Notes: generated from the letters alone by a model not told the origin. A DNA stretch of 64,000 nucleotides from Aquirhabdus sp. (GCA_030149815.1 JASLHI010000005.1:119510-183509); one strand, 5' to 3'; counted from the first letter of the stretch, positions 17,628-27,256 are shown. Translations and numbers: made by a program.

Positions 17628-20534
17628 ATGAATATTTCTGCTGATGCTTTCAGCATGTCGTCGCTGAGCAGTCTCATGAGTACCGTCTTCACACGCTTAA
17701 CGGCTGAACTTGCGGACAACAATCGCCCCTTACGTCTTCGGCTTCCTGTTAAAGATCAGCTGTTGAATGATGCATTGCTGATTCAGCGCGTCACAGGCCA
17801 CGCAGCCATCTGCGCAGGATTCGATCTTGAAGTTGATTGTCTCTCTGGCAGCGCACATATTCCCCTCAAGACCTTAATCGCCTTACCCATATCACTGGAA
17901 ATCGTCACGGATTGTGGGGAATTACACTGTATCAATGGGATTGTCACTGAAGCCCGTGCAGGAGAATCAGATGGTGGGTTTGCCACATATAAACTTCGTG
18001 TCCAAGATGCATTTTCATTGCTGACGCGTCGGCGTAATACCCGTGTTTTTATGAATAAAAGCGTTCTCGATATCTCGTATATCTTGCTTGATGAGTGGAA
18101 AAACCGTAGCACATTATTTGCTTCTATCTTGCATGTTGATAGCTCTCGTATTACCCAAGATTACCCACCGATTGCCTTTACCATGCAGTCAGGTGAAGAC
18201 GATCGCGCGTTTCTCTTTCGCTTATGGAAACGCTGGGGCATCTCATGGTTCTTTGAACCTGCTCAAGATCGTAATGGCTCGATTCAGCACAATCTTTGTC
18301 TCTTTGATGACAGTAGTTGCTTAAGTCAAAACAACGCAGGCATTGTTAAATTTCAACGCCAAAGTGCTACCGAATTACGTGACACCATCACCCAGTTCCA
18401 AGGCCATCGCACACTGGTCAGTGGTTCCAGCCAATACCACCAATGGCAACCCATCAGCGCTCAGCTACAAACATCTAGCCAATATAACCATCACAATCAA
18501 GGCGATCGTACTCAAACTCTCAACGCTACTCTGGAAGACGCGATCCTTGATACTCCAGCTACAGGATTAGATGACAGTACGACAGATCGTTTTGGCCTGT
18601 TGCACATTCAGCAACATGAACAACTGAGCAAATGTTTTCATGGGCAAGGTAATGTCCGCGACCTGCAAGTTGGGCAATGGATAGAACTCAGCGGCCACTC
18701 AGAAATTGATAGTCATCCAGATCATGAGCGTCAATTTATCATCACTGAACTTTGGATCGATGCCGAAAATAACCTACCAAAACCGACTAAAGATCGTATT
18801 CAAACACTGAATATCATGAATGATTGGCAAAATTCCTCACAAGCCACGAATCAGCATCGTTATAGCAATCGTTTTTTGGCCATGCGTCGTGATGTGCCAC
18901 TCGTTCCTGTGTTTAATCCGCAGAATGATTTACCGAATGTCCATCCCATGATCGGCATCGTTGTTTGCCCCCAAGGAGAAGAAGTCCATTGTGACGCATG
19001 GGGACGAATCCAAGTGAGATTTCCTAACACTAAAGCCGAAGACCACAGCCACAGTGGTGGTGCTGGAAGTAGCGATAGTGAAGGTGACTCCGCATGGATT
19101 GATCTGATGTCTTCATGGGCAGGTGATCAATATGGCGCTATTCAACTGCCGCGTGCTGGTGATGCTGTCATCATCGATTTCCTGAATGGTGATCCAGACC
19201 GTCCTTATATTTCAGGACGCATGTTTCACAGCCAACGTCAGCCTCCAACCTTCAGTAATACAGGAAACCTTCCAGATAATAAGTACTTAAGTGGCATCAA
19301 AAGTAAGGAAGTTAAAGGCAACCGCTATAACCAACTTCGCTTAGATGATACACCGAGTCAGATTAGCGCTCAGCTTGCAAGTCAGCATGGCGATAGCCAA
19401 CTCAATCTTGGTTTCCTGACACAACCTAGAGCACAAGATGGTAAGGGTGATGCGCGAGGGCAAGGTTTAGAACTCAGAACTGATGAATCAGGTTCAATCC
19501 GAGCAGGAAAAGGGCTGCTTTTAACCACCTATGGACAAAGCAATGCCCAAGGTCAGCAAATGGATGCCAGTCCAGCCCAAGGCTCATTGAATAATAGTCT
19601 TGAACAGATGAAATCCTTATCTGACTCTGCCAAGAATCAGAACGCTGATCCACTTACGACTCTCGACGTTATTCAAAGTTGCATTGATGCCCTTGAAACA
19701 CAAGGTGATGACACGAAGGTTAAAGCATTTAAACAAGCCATTTTACTACTCGCATCACCTGCGGATATCGCAGTGACAACACCTAAGAATATTCACAGTC
19801 ATGCAGGTCAACACATCACGCAAAGTGCAAGTGACTCGATTAACCAATCCGCAGGCAAGAATTATACTTTAGTCACGGGTCAAGGCATCAGTTTATATAC
19901 TGCAGATCATGGCACGAAGTTATTTGCGGCAAAGGGCAAGGTTCAGGTTCAGGCTCAAAGTGATGCGATGGAGTTGATTGCATCATTAGGCATCAAGATG
20001 ATTTCAACACAAGACAGTGTCGAGATTACGGCGTCGAAGAACATCATCCTGACGGCGGGCGGTAGTCAGATCAAGATTGGTGGAGACGGAATTACACTGA
20101 CGACGCCAAGTGCGATGAATTATAAAGCGGCGCAGCATGTTTTTGCGGGTGGGGCGAGTGTGCATGTTCAATTGCCTAATTTGCCTAGCTCAACAGTTAC
20201 CGATTTTAGCCGCCATCTCAACTATATTTTTCAATATCCAAAACAAGCTGATCCTAATGTTGTGTATTTCCCGCCCTCGGGAATTATGGTGATCGATAAG
20301 ACCAGAGGGGAAACGATCAGGCATGCAGATGTTGCTATGGATGAAAGTACTCCAGATAAGGCAACAACAGACCGTTTTTATACAAATGGTAGTAAACAAA
20401 CAACCGCTCATGTCATTTATGCAGGTGCCCCAAACTTTGAAGTCCCATCTGCTACATATGAAGAAAATGTAGTTTTTGATGAGTTTTCATTGGGTAACGA
20501 TCTAAGTGTCAGCAACAAGGAGGAAATCGCATGA
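17628..20534 (+). CDS. vgrG: Type VI secretion spike protein VgrG
   Basis: VgrG trimers form the tip of the contractile type VI secretion tube and carry effectors into neighbouring cells. The 968-residue protein has a gp27-like part (about 20-430), the gp5-type OB fold with HPMIGIVVCP and WGRIQVRFPN (about 436-470), the conserved GDPDRPYISGRMF near 521, and a long repeat-rich needle of DUF2345 type (about 590-850) with VEITASKNIILTAGG and GGDGITL. The final 120 residues leave the needle pattern and probably dock the effector. No other type VI genes are in the window, so this is an orphan vgrG. Its stop overlaps the start of the next gene (ATGA), a strong sign of coupling. Confidence 0.93.
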   Translation: MNISADAFSMSSLSSLMSTVFTRLTAELADNNRPLRLRLPVKDQLLNDALLIQRVTGHAAICAGFDLEVDCLSGSAHIPLKTLIALPISLEIVTDCGELHCINGIVTEARAGESDGGFATYKLRVQDAFSLLTRRRNTRVFMNKSVLDISYILLDEWKNRSTLFASILHVDSSRITQDYPPIAFTMQSGEDDRAFLFRLWKRWGISWFFEPAQDRNGSIQHNLCLFDDSSCLSQNNAGIVKFQRQSATELRDTITQFQGHRTLVSGSSQYHQWQPISAQLQTSSQYNHHNQGDRTQTLNATLEDAILDTPATGLDDSTTDRFGLLHIQQHEQLSKCFHGQGNVRDLQVGQWIELSGHSEIDSHPDHERQFIITELWIDAENNLPKPTKDRIQTLNIMNDWQNSSQATNQHRYSNRFLAMRRDVPLVPVFNPQNDLPNVHPMIGIVVCPQGEEVHCDAWGRIQVRFPNTKAEDHSHSGGAGSSDSEGDSAWIDLMSSWAGDQYGAIQLPRAGDAVIIDFLNGDPDRPYISGRMFHSQRQPPTFSNTGNLPDNKYLSGIKSKEVKGNRYNQLRLDDTPSQISAQLASQHGDSQLNLGFLTQPRAQDGKGDARGQGLELRTDESGSIRAGKGLLLTTYGQSNAQGQQMDASPAQGSLNNSLEQMKSLSDSAKNQNADPLTTLDVIQSCIDALETQGDDTKVKAFKQAILLLASPADIAVTTPKNIHSHAGQHITQSASDSINQSAGKNYTLVTGQGISLYTADHGTKLFAAKGKVQVQAQSDAMELIASLGIKMISTQDSVEITASKNIILTAGGSQIKIGGDGITLTTPSAMNYKAAQHVFAGGASVHVQLPNLPSSTVTDFSRHLNYIFQYPKQADPNVVYFPPSGIMVIDKTRGETIRHADVAMDESTPDKATTDRFYTNGSKQTTAHVIYAGAPNFEVPSATYEENVVFDEFSLGNDLSVSNKEEIA

Positions 20535-22084
20535 TTAATGAAAGTGTTAAATTTACCTTGCTGGTAAGGGGTGCCGATCATAAGCCTTTAAAGAGCTTTC
20601 CTATTAGAGTGCAATATGCTGGGGAAACAAAGCAGCTTGAACGAATGACAGATCAACAAGGCAAGGCACAATTTTCTCTAGAACCTAATCGACTAATTGA
20701 CGTATTAGTACTCACGCTTGACGGTAGTTTTGAAAAAAATGCGACAATCAATACGACAAAAGCGTCAAAGAAGCCGTTCACAATTATAGGTGTCGGGCAT
20801 AAAAAGAGCGACTTTATCGTACAACTCCAAATTAAGATGATTGATTTGAATAAAAAGCCTGTATCTCATCATAATTTGGAAATTATTCTCGAAGGTAATA
20901 CATCAACGAAGAAAAGTGATCAAAGCGGCATAATTAAACAGGTGATGTTAGTTGGCGAACTTATTCGAATGAATTGCATTGATTTGGAGTCAAATCTTAC
21001 ACTTGTAGAAAAGTTTAAAAAGACTTTGCATGTGGATGAGTATCCAAGTTCTTATACTTTCACACCAAATAGAGCTGGTGATCAGCCTATCATTATTACT
21101 TTGCCGATGCATGTGCACGATTCTTCGACAGAACCAGATAAGCCAACTACTCAACATCCGCCATTGACGCCACCTATTCAGAGTTGCGGAATACAGTTAA
21201 GAAATCTAGTTAAGTGTACTCGCTATAATCATGGTTCTGCTCAACACCCTAACTTTTGGTATGGACCACTTTATGGGGGAACATTGCACATCGCGGATTT
21301 TAATGACTGGAATTCATTTATATCAACTAATGTACTAACGCAGCATGAAAAAGATGTAATTTGTATTATGTCTCCTAATGAAGGGAAGTTTGATACAGTC
21401 CAATCTTATGACCGAGTTATTTTAACTGTAGGTGCAATGCAGAAAACTATTATGGATAGTACAGGAACAGAAGGCACAGGAGAGCTATCAACACAATTGA
21501 ATAAATTTAAAATACGACATCCCGATTTATTTCAAGCTTATCTAGGAAACTGTGGTTGGGATGTTAAGAATACTAATGGTGTGATAATAGTTTCTTATGC
21601 AGGGTGTCAGGATCAAGCATTGAAGAGCAAATTACGAGAAGGTTGTTCTAGTAGTACATTTGGGCATACATTTATTAGCCCTGCTATTGAAAGTATGGCA
21701 AATGCTGCATCGTTAAAAGAATATATCAAAATACAAGTTGAAGACTTTATTGAAAGATTACGATTAGCGCTAAATAAGACACCCAAGAAGAATCATACAA
21801 CTTTATATGATTATCCTATATCGTCTTATTTGAAGAGTGTTTTGGGGCATGCAGCCGTATTAGATCAGGATGTGAATGCTCCAGCATGGGTTTCTAGGGA
21901 TTTTGGTAAGGCTCTAAATCATTTCTTTGAATCAAATCCGACGGTTAGCCAGAATCCGAATGTATGGGGAAGCCAATCATCTGTCTATGAGCGAGAAATT
22001 ATAAACTACTATGGTGTTAATAGAGGTGGGACAGACATGGTAAATAGATTCCATAAGCTACAATTTGCGGCAGGTACATTATGA
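20531..22084 (+). CDS. Putative VgrG-borne antibacterial effector with lysozyme-like domain
   Basis: I do not recognise a named family for the whole 517-residue protein. Residues 1-100 and 101-195 look like two beta-sandwich (Ig or transthyretin-like) domains, 196-215 is a Pro/Thr linker, and 216-517 is a helical domain. That last domain holds SPNEGKFDTVQSYD (282-294) followed by LTVGAMQKTI, an arrangement like lysozyme-fold muramidases, in which a glutamate (here E284) precedes a Gly-x-x-Gln turn. There is no signal peptide. The gene overlaps vgrG upstream and a signal-peptide gene downstream, both by ATGA, and is visibly more AT-rich than its flanks. Effector status is inferred from position. 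The peptidoglycan target is a hypothesis supported by the motif and the periplasmic partner. Confidence 0.7.
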   Translation: MINESVKFTLLVRGADHKPLKSFPIRVQYAGETKQLERMTDQQGKAQFSLEPNRLIDVLVLTLDGSFEKNATINTTKASKKPFTIIGVGHKKSDFIVQLQIKMIDLNKKPVSHHNLEIILEGNTSTKKSDQSGIIKQVMLVGELIRMNCIDLESNLTLVEKFKKTLHVDEYPSSYTFTPNRAGDQPIIITLPMHVHDSSTEPDKPTTQHPPLTPPIQSCGIQLRNLVKCTRYNHGSAQHPNFWYGPLYGGTLHIADFNDWNSFISTNVLTQHEKDVICIMSPNEGKFDTVQSYDRVILTVGAMQKTIMDSTGTEGTGELSTQLNKFKIRHPDLFQAYLGNCGWDVKNTNGVIIVSYAGCQDQALKSKLREGCSSSTFGHTFISPAIESMANAASLKEYIKIQVEDFIERLRLALNKTPKKNHTTLYDYPISSYLKSVLGHAAVLDQDVNAPAWVSRDFGKALNHFFESNPTVSQNPNVWGSQSSVYEREIINYYGVNRGGTDMVNRFHKLQFAAGTL

Positions 22085-22800
22085 AAAAAGCACTTTTATT
22101 TATTTGTCTTGGTCTGTGTCCTTCGTTTCTGTATGCCTACTGTACTGATCCTCGAGTTAGTAATTTTACCAAGGAGTTACATTCACCTACTATTATCAAT
22201 TCAGAATTAGTTGATTGCAAAAGGAATCCAGTCAGAAATGAAACAATATTTGCAGTTGGGCAAAGGCACGTAAAAGTGGACAAAAATGGGTATTATCCAA
22301 TTGATGCCGATATATTTATTGTCAGTAATTTAACAAATCATATTATTGCACGTAGCTTTTTTCCTGAAATGTGGAAAGATGAAGATACTAATAATCTAAG
22401 TTCAATAACAATTGATACAGCCAGATATTATCTAACAAAAGATATTAGGGCATTTGGTGTATTCGCTAGTTTTTCTGGGACTTCGCATGCTGATCCAGCG
22501 GGTTATAGTTTAATGTCTTTATTCATCTCTCAGGAAAATAAGATTAAAACTGTTTTAAAAGACCAACAGATCAGTAGTGATAGCGGAGAATGGGATACAA
22601 GATGTGCGGGCACTTACATTAATGAAAAGACAATATTGTCAATGCTACCAACTCTCTCAAATGGGTACTTTGATATAGCACTAAAAAAGACAATTCAGCA
22701 TAGTAAAGCTATAGAAATTAAAGGTGATTGCCAAGAGGTTAATGGAAAGTCTTCGACCCAAAATTCTGTTTTAAAGTTTAATGGGAAAGTTTATAAATGA
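22081..22800 (+). CDS. Putative periplasmic immunity protein for the adjacent effector
   Basis: A 239-residue protein with a clear signal peptide (MKKALLFICLGLCPSFLYAY, cleavage probably after FLYA), so it should reside in the periplasm. The mature part has four cysteines that could form two disulfides and no enzyme motif. It overlaps the effector gene by ATGA and shares its AT-rich composition. In type VI cassettes a periplasmic partner next to a cell-wall-degrading effector is usually its cognate immunity protein, which protects against sister-cell attack. I recognise no family, so the role is inferred from context. Confidence 0.65.
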   Translation: MKKALLFICLGLCPSFLYAYCTDPRVSNFTKELHSPTIINSELVDCKRNPVRNETIFAVGQRHVKVDKNGYYPIDADIFIVSNLTNHIIARSFFPEMWKDEDTNNLSSITIDTARYYLTKDIRAFGVFASFSGTSHADPAGYSLMSLFISQENKIKTVLKDQQISSDSGEWDTRCAGTYINEKTILSMLPTLSNGYFDIALKKTIQHSKAIEIKGDCQEVNGKSSTQNSVLKFNGKVYK

Positions 22801-22839
22801 AAAGATTGTTAACTTTATTACAGGCATTCTAACAATTTA

Positions 22840-23466
22840 CTATCTAAGCCCAGCAAGTTCACCCATCAGACGATCTAAAAATAAGTGTTTTACTGCTGAT
22901 GAGACTTGCTGTGCAGGATAGCAACGCACAATTTCGAAGTGATTGATAGATGCCGATTTGGGATAACGGATATTTTCTACGTATGTTTCAGGCATTTCGG
23001 CATGTGCCAGATTGTGAGCCAGAAAACGATCCCCGCCAATCAAATCTTGTTGTGAAAAGTAGTTGAGATAGCGGTGAATTCCTGCAGGGATTTTCCGTAC
23101 ATTAAAGCCCCACTGAGGTGGATATAGGCGACCCAAACCTCCTGCTGCAATTGAGATCACAAGGTTGCTTTGAATTCCTTTCTTTGCTAGTAGTCTAGCA
23201 ACTTTAAGCACTTGTATGCCACCTTGGCTGTAGCCGATCAGAACAATAGGTCGACCAGATTGAGCTGCTTGCTCCAAATCACGCGCAATGACTGCTGGGC
23301 GTTCGTGATTACTATATAACGTCGTGTCTGCAAATCCTGCATTACGCAAGAAAGAGAGTAGGTGACGTTCCATATGTCGTCCTGCCATCAAGCCATGAAT
23401 GAGTGCAATACGAGGACCAGACCAAGATGCTGGCACAGAAGCACGCCACGGTGTTGCAGTAGGCAT
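22840..23466 (-). CDS. Alpha/beta hydrolase, lipase/esterase-like
   Basis: A protein of 208 residues from the chosen start, with HG (IALIHGLMAG) before the first helix, the nucleophile elbow GYSQGG, and a later SINHFEI whose histidine could complete the triad. These features fit a lipase- or PGAP1-like hydrolase. An in-frame ATG at 23580 would add 38 residues with a moderately hydrophobic stretch that could be a signal anchor. I prefer MPTATPW at 23466 but cannot exclude the longer form. It runs toward the immunity gene and is probably not part of that cassette. The substrate is unknown. Confidence 0.7.
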   Translation of the reverse strand: MPTATPWRASVPASWSGPRIALIHGLMAGRHMERHLLSFLRNAGFADTTLYSNHERPAVIARDLEQAAQSGRPIVLIGYSQGGIQVLKVARLLAKKGIQSNLVISIAAGGLGRLYPPQWGFNVRKIPAGIHRYLNYFSQQDLIGGDRFLAHNLAHAEMPETYVENIRYPKSASINHFEIVRCYPAQQVSSAVKHLFLDRLMGELAGLR

Positions 23467-23673
23467 ATCAAGACTCTTTATATAGGTAGAACCTGAAATA
23501 TAACAACTGAGTAGGGTGTAGATCAATATTGGATGAGTTTTGCAAAAAGTCACAGCGCTTTTGTTCGTCACAAGTAGCAAGCAGCTTCAAGGTGTTGTGG
23601 AAATATAGACCATCTCATTACTGACACAAATTTAGTATAATCATGGCGAGGGAGTGGTGAAATGGAGGTCTAA

Positions 23674-24327
23674 ATGATGACTGATAGCATCGTAGGACAT
23701 GATGAAGTACTCACGCGAGGTCACAAGAAAAAAGCACGGACTCGACAACAGTTATTGGATGCAGCCCTACGTATTTATGCACGGAAGGGTGCAGGTGATC
23801 TTGCATTAAACGAGTTAGCAGCAGAGAGCGGAGTCTCGAATGGGACGGTGTACAACTATTTCCGTACACGAGAGGAGGTACTCGAGGCTGTAGGTATTGC
23901 TTTGGCTGAGCAGTATTCTGTGCAGATTCTGGCGGTTAGTCAGGGTATCACGCGTGGCGCAGAGCGCTTATCTTTTGCCGTGCGAATGTTTATTCGCCGC
24001 GCACTGGTGAATCGTGAGTGGGCAAGTGCCGTCATCAGCGTGATCCATTACGATGAAGGGATGCGCAGCGCTCAGGGTACTTTTATTCGTAATGATTTAC
24101 AGCTTGGTTTTGATCAAGGTGATTTTCGTTTTGCTGATATGGAAATGGCGATGGCCTTGGTAGCCTCGGCGACCATTGGTGCGATCACTTCAATTGTCGA
24201 AGGGCGGATTTCCTCTGATCAGCATGATTCAATGATTGCTGAGATGATTTTGCTGGCTTTGGGTGTACCCGCTGAGACTGCGAAACATATTGCTTATTTG
24301 CCGATGTCGCAGACGATTGAATTTTAG
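23674..24327 (+). CDS. TetR family transcriptional regulator
   Basis: A 217-residue regulator. The amino-terminal helix-turn-helix (TRQQLLDAALRIYARKGAGDLALNELA, then SGVSNGTVYNYFRTREEVL) matches TetR exactly. The rest is a helical ligand-binding and dimerisation domain. The ATG has GGAGG five bases upstream. It is divergent from the hydrolase gene (207 bp between starts), which it may regulate, and is followed after 79 bp by a DUF2721 gene. The ligand is unknown. Confidence 0.9.
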   Translation: MMTDSIVGHDEVLTRGHKKKARTRQQLLDAALRIYARKGAGDLALNELAAESGVSNGTVYNYFRTREEVLEAVGIALAEQYSVQILAVSQGITRGAERLSFAVRMFIRRALVNREWASAVISVIHYDEGMRSAQGTFIRNDLQLGFDQGDFRFADMEMAMALVASATIGAITSIVEGRISSDQHDSMIAEMILLALGVPAETAKHIAYLPMSQTIEF

Positions 24328-24406
24328 TTACTGTTAAAGGTATGTCACTTTGATGGTTTTGTGATGCGATTGGGTTAATTGCTATTAGATTGAGAGATGA
24401 GGATGT

Positions 24407-24811
24407 ATGGAGTCACTGAGCTATAATGTTCCAGGGTTGTTGTTTCCTGCCATTTCATTGCTGATGTTGGCATATACGAATCGATTCCTTGGATTGGCTA
24501 GTGTGGCTCGACATCTATTGGAAATGCATGGAGACATGCCTGATAAATCCGTGCAATACCAGATTCGCAATTTACGGCAGCGGATTCAATTGATTCGTTA
24601 TGCGCAGGTGGTTGGTGTATTGAGTCTGGTCATGTGCACAGTGAGTTTATTCTTACTGTTTGTCGGTAGTCAGTTTCTCGCGCAGTTGGCTTTTGGTGGT
24701 GCACTGCTGCTGATGGTGACTTCATTGATGGTGTCTTTGCGCGAGATTCATTTGTCTGCTCGGGCACTGGATCTGGCACTGGAGAAGATTGCGAGGATTA
24801 AAGAAGAGTAA
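24407..24811 (+). CDS. DUF2721 family membrane protein
   Basis: A 134-residue protein with an amino-terminal hydrophobic segment (GLLFPAISLLMLAYTN), a basic middle (QIRNLRQRIQLIRYAQ), two long hydrophobic helices and a charged end. This matches the DUF2721 family of small inner membrane proteins of unknown function. A strong terminator follows, so it probably ends the tetR transcript. Confidence 0.82.
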   Translation: MESLSYNVPGLLFPAISLLMLAYTNRFLGLASVARHLLEMHGDMPDKSVQYQIRNLRQRIQLIRYAQVVGVLSLVMCTVSLFLLFVGSQFLAQLAFGGALLLMVTSLMVSLREIHLSARALDLALEKIARIKEE

Positions 24812-24820
24812 ATCCCCATA

Positions 24821-24853
24821 AAAAAAGAGACATGGTATTCATGTCTCTTTTTT
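24821..24853. terminator. Bidirectional rho-independent terminator
   Basis: A perfect 14-bp stem (AAAAAAGAGACATG and complement) with a five-base loop and T/A runs on both sides separates the convergent DUF2721 and alcohol dehydrogenase genes. Confidence 0.92.
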
Positions 24854-24893
24854 ATTAATTGGGTGGAATTTAATCTCACCAGTCACCTAGATT

Positions 24894-26069
24894 TTATGAT
24901 TTAACCAACTCAATTGTTGAACCAGTGCGTTTTGGATCAATCAAGATTTTGGCGTGTTGTTCTGGGTCACGTAAGGCGGTAAAGGCATTTGTCACACCAT
25001 CTAAGCCAACAACACCTGTAATGAGTGGTGAGCAATTCACTTTGCCCTCTGCAATCATATGTAAGGTATCGCGGAACTCAAGCGGCGTGTAGCCCAGCAC
25101 ATACTGGATTTCCAACTCTTTGTTGATCGCCAGTGCAGGTTCAATCTTATCGCTTTGCATACAAACACCAACGCCAACAATCCGAGAGAACAAAGGCGCA
25201 CCTTCCATAATCTGTTGCATGATACCGGGTACACCGACGCACTCGAAAATCACTGGACGTTTAGGTAACACACCGAGTTTGTCACCCACACGCATTGCAT
25301 GCCACCACGGCAGCGACAGCGCTTGAGCTTTTTCAAAAATACCCATGCCCATGTTAACGGCATCCGACACATTGCCCAACAAACCAAACTCTTTCCAATT
25401 GCTAAAGGGTGATTGTTCTTTAGGATCGATGATGATGTCTGCACCACATTGCTCAGCAAGCTTGCGACGATTCGGTGAGAAATCACTGGCAACGACAGTT
25501 TTTACTCCCGCTGCTTTGAGCATTAGAATCACTCCCAAGCCCACAGGTCCGCAACCAATCACGATGGCAGGTTCACCTTTTTTAATTCGGCTACGTCTGA
25601 CGGCATGCAAGGCGACAGCCATAGGCTCAGTCAAGGCGGCGCTATCAGCATCCAAGCCATTCGGCACTTCAAAGATTAAACTGGACTGCGCTAACACTTG
25701 TTCAGCATAACCACCTGATGCGTTTGGCGACAATCCAGTGGGTTGATAACCCAACGCGTCTACTTTCAGCAATGGCATCGCACAAACTAGCGTATCCTGT
25801 TTCAGCTTGCGGCGCGTTTTAGGGCCATAATCCAGTACTTTGCCACAGAATTCATGACCCATCACAAATGCATCAGTAGATTGTGCAACGCCATTAAAAC
25901 CTACCCGCCCAGCCAGACTATGCATATGATCGCAGTGATGCTGCATGTGTAGATCAGAACCACAGATGCCGCAGCGCACGACTTCTAGCAGGACGTGTCC
26001 TTTGGTGGGAGTGAGTGCCTTGCCGTCTGCCACTCGGAGTTCAGCGTTTTGACAAACTACAGATTTCAT
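24894..26069 (-). CDS. Zinc-dependent alcohol dehydrogenase-like oxidoreductase (MDR family)
   Basis: A 391-residue medium-chain dehydrogenase. It keeps the catalytic zinc motifs GICGSDLH (C36) and GHEFCG, the TEPMAVALHAV segment and the nucleotide-binding GCGPVGLGVILMLKAAG. It lacks the four-cysteine structural zinc lobe seen in the frmA product. The loop around residues 40-70, containing HHCDHMHSLAG, is longer than in canonical enzymes. The substrate is unknown, and threonine- or sorbitol-type dehydrogenases are distant relatives. It stands alone on the minus strand. Confidence 0.85.
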   Translation of the reverse strand: MKSVVCQNAELRVADGKALTPTKGHVLLEVVRCGICGSDLHMQHHCDHMHSLAGRVGFNGVAQSTDAFVMGHEFCGKVLDYGPKTRRKLKQDTLVCAMPLLKVDALGYQPTGLSPNASGGYAEQVLAQSSLIFEVPNGLDADSAALTEPMAVALHAVRRSRIKKGEPAIVIGCGPVGLGVILMLKAAGVKTVVASDFSPNRRKLAEQCGADIIIDPKEQSPFSNWKEFGLLGNVSDAVNMGMGIFEKAQALSLPWWHAMRVGDKLGVLPKRPVIFECVGVPGIMQQIMEGAPLFSRIVGVGVCMQSDKIEPALAINKELEIQYVLGYTPLEFRDTLHMIAEGKVNCSPLITGVVGLDGVTNAFTALRDPEQHAKILIDPKRTGSTIELVKS

Positions 26070-26217
26070 AGGGTGTGTTTCCTTGTGGTTTTTCTAATTT
26101 GTTTAGATCAATGAGTGCTGTGAGAGTTGAGACAACTCGATAGGGCATGATTCATGCTGAAATTATGCCATTGTTCTATAAATGATGTGATTTAACTTTG
26201 CTATTCAATTGATGAAT

Positions 26218-26649
26218 TTATAAATCATATTCGATTAAGGCATCGGTAATAGCGATGTCGCGCAGAGCGAATTTTTTAATAAACATCTCCATTTCTCGAT
26301 GATTTTGTTTTCCGCCGCCAACTCTGACTAAAAAGTCGATATAGTCAATAAATACAATAGATTCATCACCAAACTCTTTACCTTCTATGATTTGTTGATC
26401 GACAAGATAAATCCCATATTTCACATGTAAGGCTCTTTCAGTAGAAATTCCAACAGTCATCCCGCCCTGTTCATCTGCAATTTCATACGCTATTTTGGCG
26501 ATGTCAATATTGGTTAAACCGCTGACGATTTCGATTGATCTATCATGGGAATATCTTTGCATAAACTCATGAAATGACTGACGCAAGAAGTCGCGTCCCT
26601 TGTCGTGATTAATGTTTTCATGACTAAAACCGACAACCCCAACCTTCAT
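26218..26649 (-). CDS. Small Rossmann-like protein, possibly SLOG superfamily; function unknown
   Basis: A 143-residue soluble protein. It starts with a strand and glycine turn (MKVGVVGFSHENINHDKGRDFL), has IEIVSGLTNIDIAKIAYEIADE in the middle, a GMTVGIST strand-turn, and VRVGGGKQNHREM near the end. This order (strand-loop, SGG/SGL-like turn, glycine-rich acidic-helix motif) resembles the SLOG nucleotide-binding fold shared by LOG and YpsA proteins, but I cannot name a family. AGGATAAAAC precedes the ATG, supporting the start. Neighbours give no functional hint. Confidence 0.6.
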   Translation of the reverse strand: MKVGVVGFSHENINHDKGRDFLRQSFHEFMQRYSHDRSIEIVSGLTNIDIAKIAYEIADEQGGMTVGISTERALHVKYGIYLVDQQIIEGKEFGDESIVFIDYIDFLVRVGGGKQNHREMEMFIKKFALRDIAITDALIEYDL

Positions 26650-26905
26650 GTTTTATCCTGTTTGAAATCAATCATAGAGGTTTGATCATCATCGGCGCAT
26701 GATTGAATTCTGGGCAGTTATAATAAACACGGAAAAATAAAATCAAATATGGATATTTCATATTAGGAAAATATTATAATTGTATTATCATTTAATGCGC
26801 ATATTGGTGTGATGGTGGAGTGCGACAGACCACATAATTAAAGGATTAATCATCTTTAAACACAATAACGCTTCATCTACATGAAACATATTTACGAGGA
26901 ATCTT

Positions 26906-27256
26906 ATGAACACAATGCCCAACTGCCCTAAATGCCAATCTGAATATACTTATGAAGATGGCGAGATCTACATCTGCCCAGAATGCAGCCATGAGTGGAG
27001 TAAAAATTCAGCTCATGAAACTCTTGATGATGCTGTCATCATTAAAGATTCTAATGGTAATCTTTTACAAGATGGAGACACGGTAACGGTGATTAAAGAT
27101 CTTAAAGTTAAAGGTTCATCGTTAGTGGTTAAAGTCGGCACCAAGGTTAAAAATATCCGCTTATTGCCTGATTCCAGCGATGGTCATGACATTGATTGCA
27201 AAATTGACGGTATTGGTGCGATGAAACTGAAATCTGAATTTGTAAAGAAAGCCTAA
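26906..27256 (+). CDS. yjdM: PhnA/YjdM family zinc-ribbon protein
   Basis: A 116-residue protein with an amino-terminal zinc ribbon (C7 and C10 in CPKC, C24 and C27 in CPEC) and the carboxy-terminal PhnA/YjdM domain beginning VIKDSNGNLLQDGDTV. The family was once linked to phosphonate use but has no established role in it. No phosphonate genes are nearby. GAGGAATCTT precedes the ATG. A small membrane-anchored CxxC protein follows after 69 bp. Confidence 0.93.
   Translation: MNTMPNCPKCQSEYTYEDGEIYICPECSHEWSKNSAHETLDDAVIIKDSNGNLLQDGDTVTVIKDLKVKGSSLVVKVGTKVKNIRLLPDSSDGHDIDCKIDGIGAMKLKSEFVKKA

Noticed and set aside
22840..23466. Lipase-like gene as a second type VI effector
   Set aside because: It lies on the opposite strand from the cassette, is not translationally coupled and pairs better with the divergent tetR gene.
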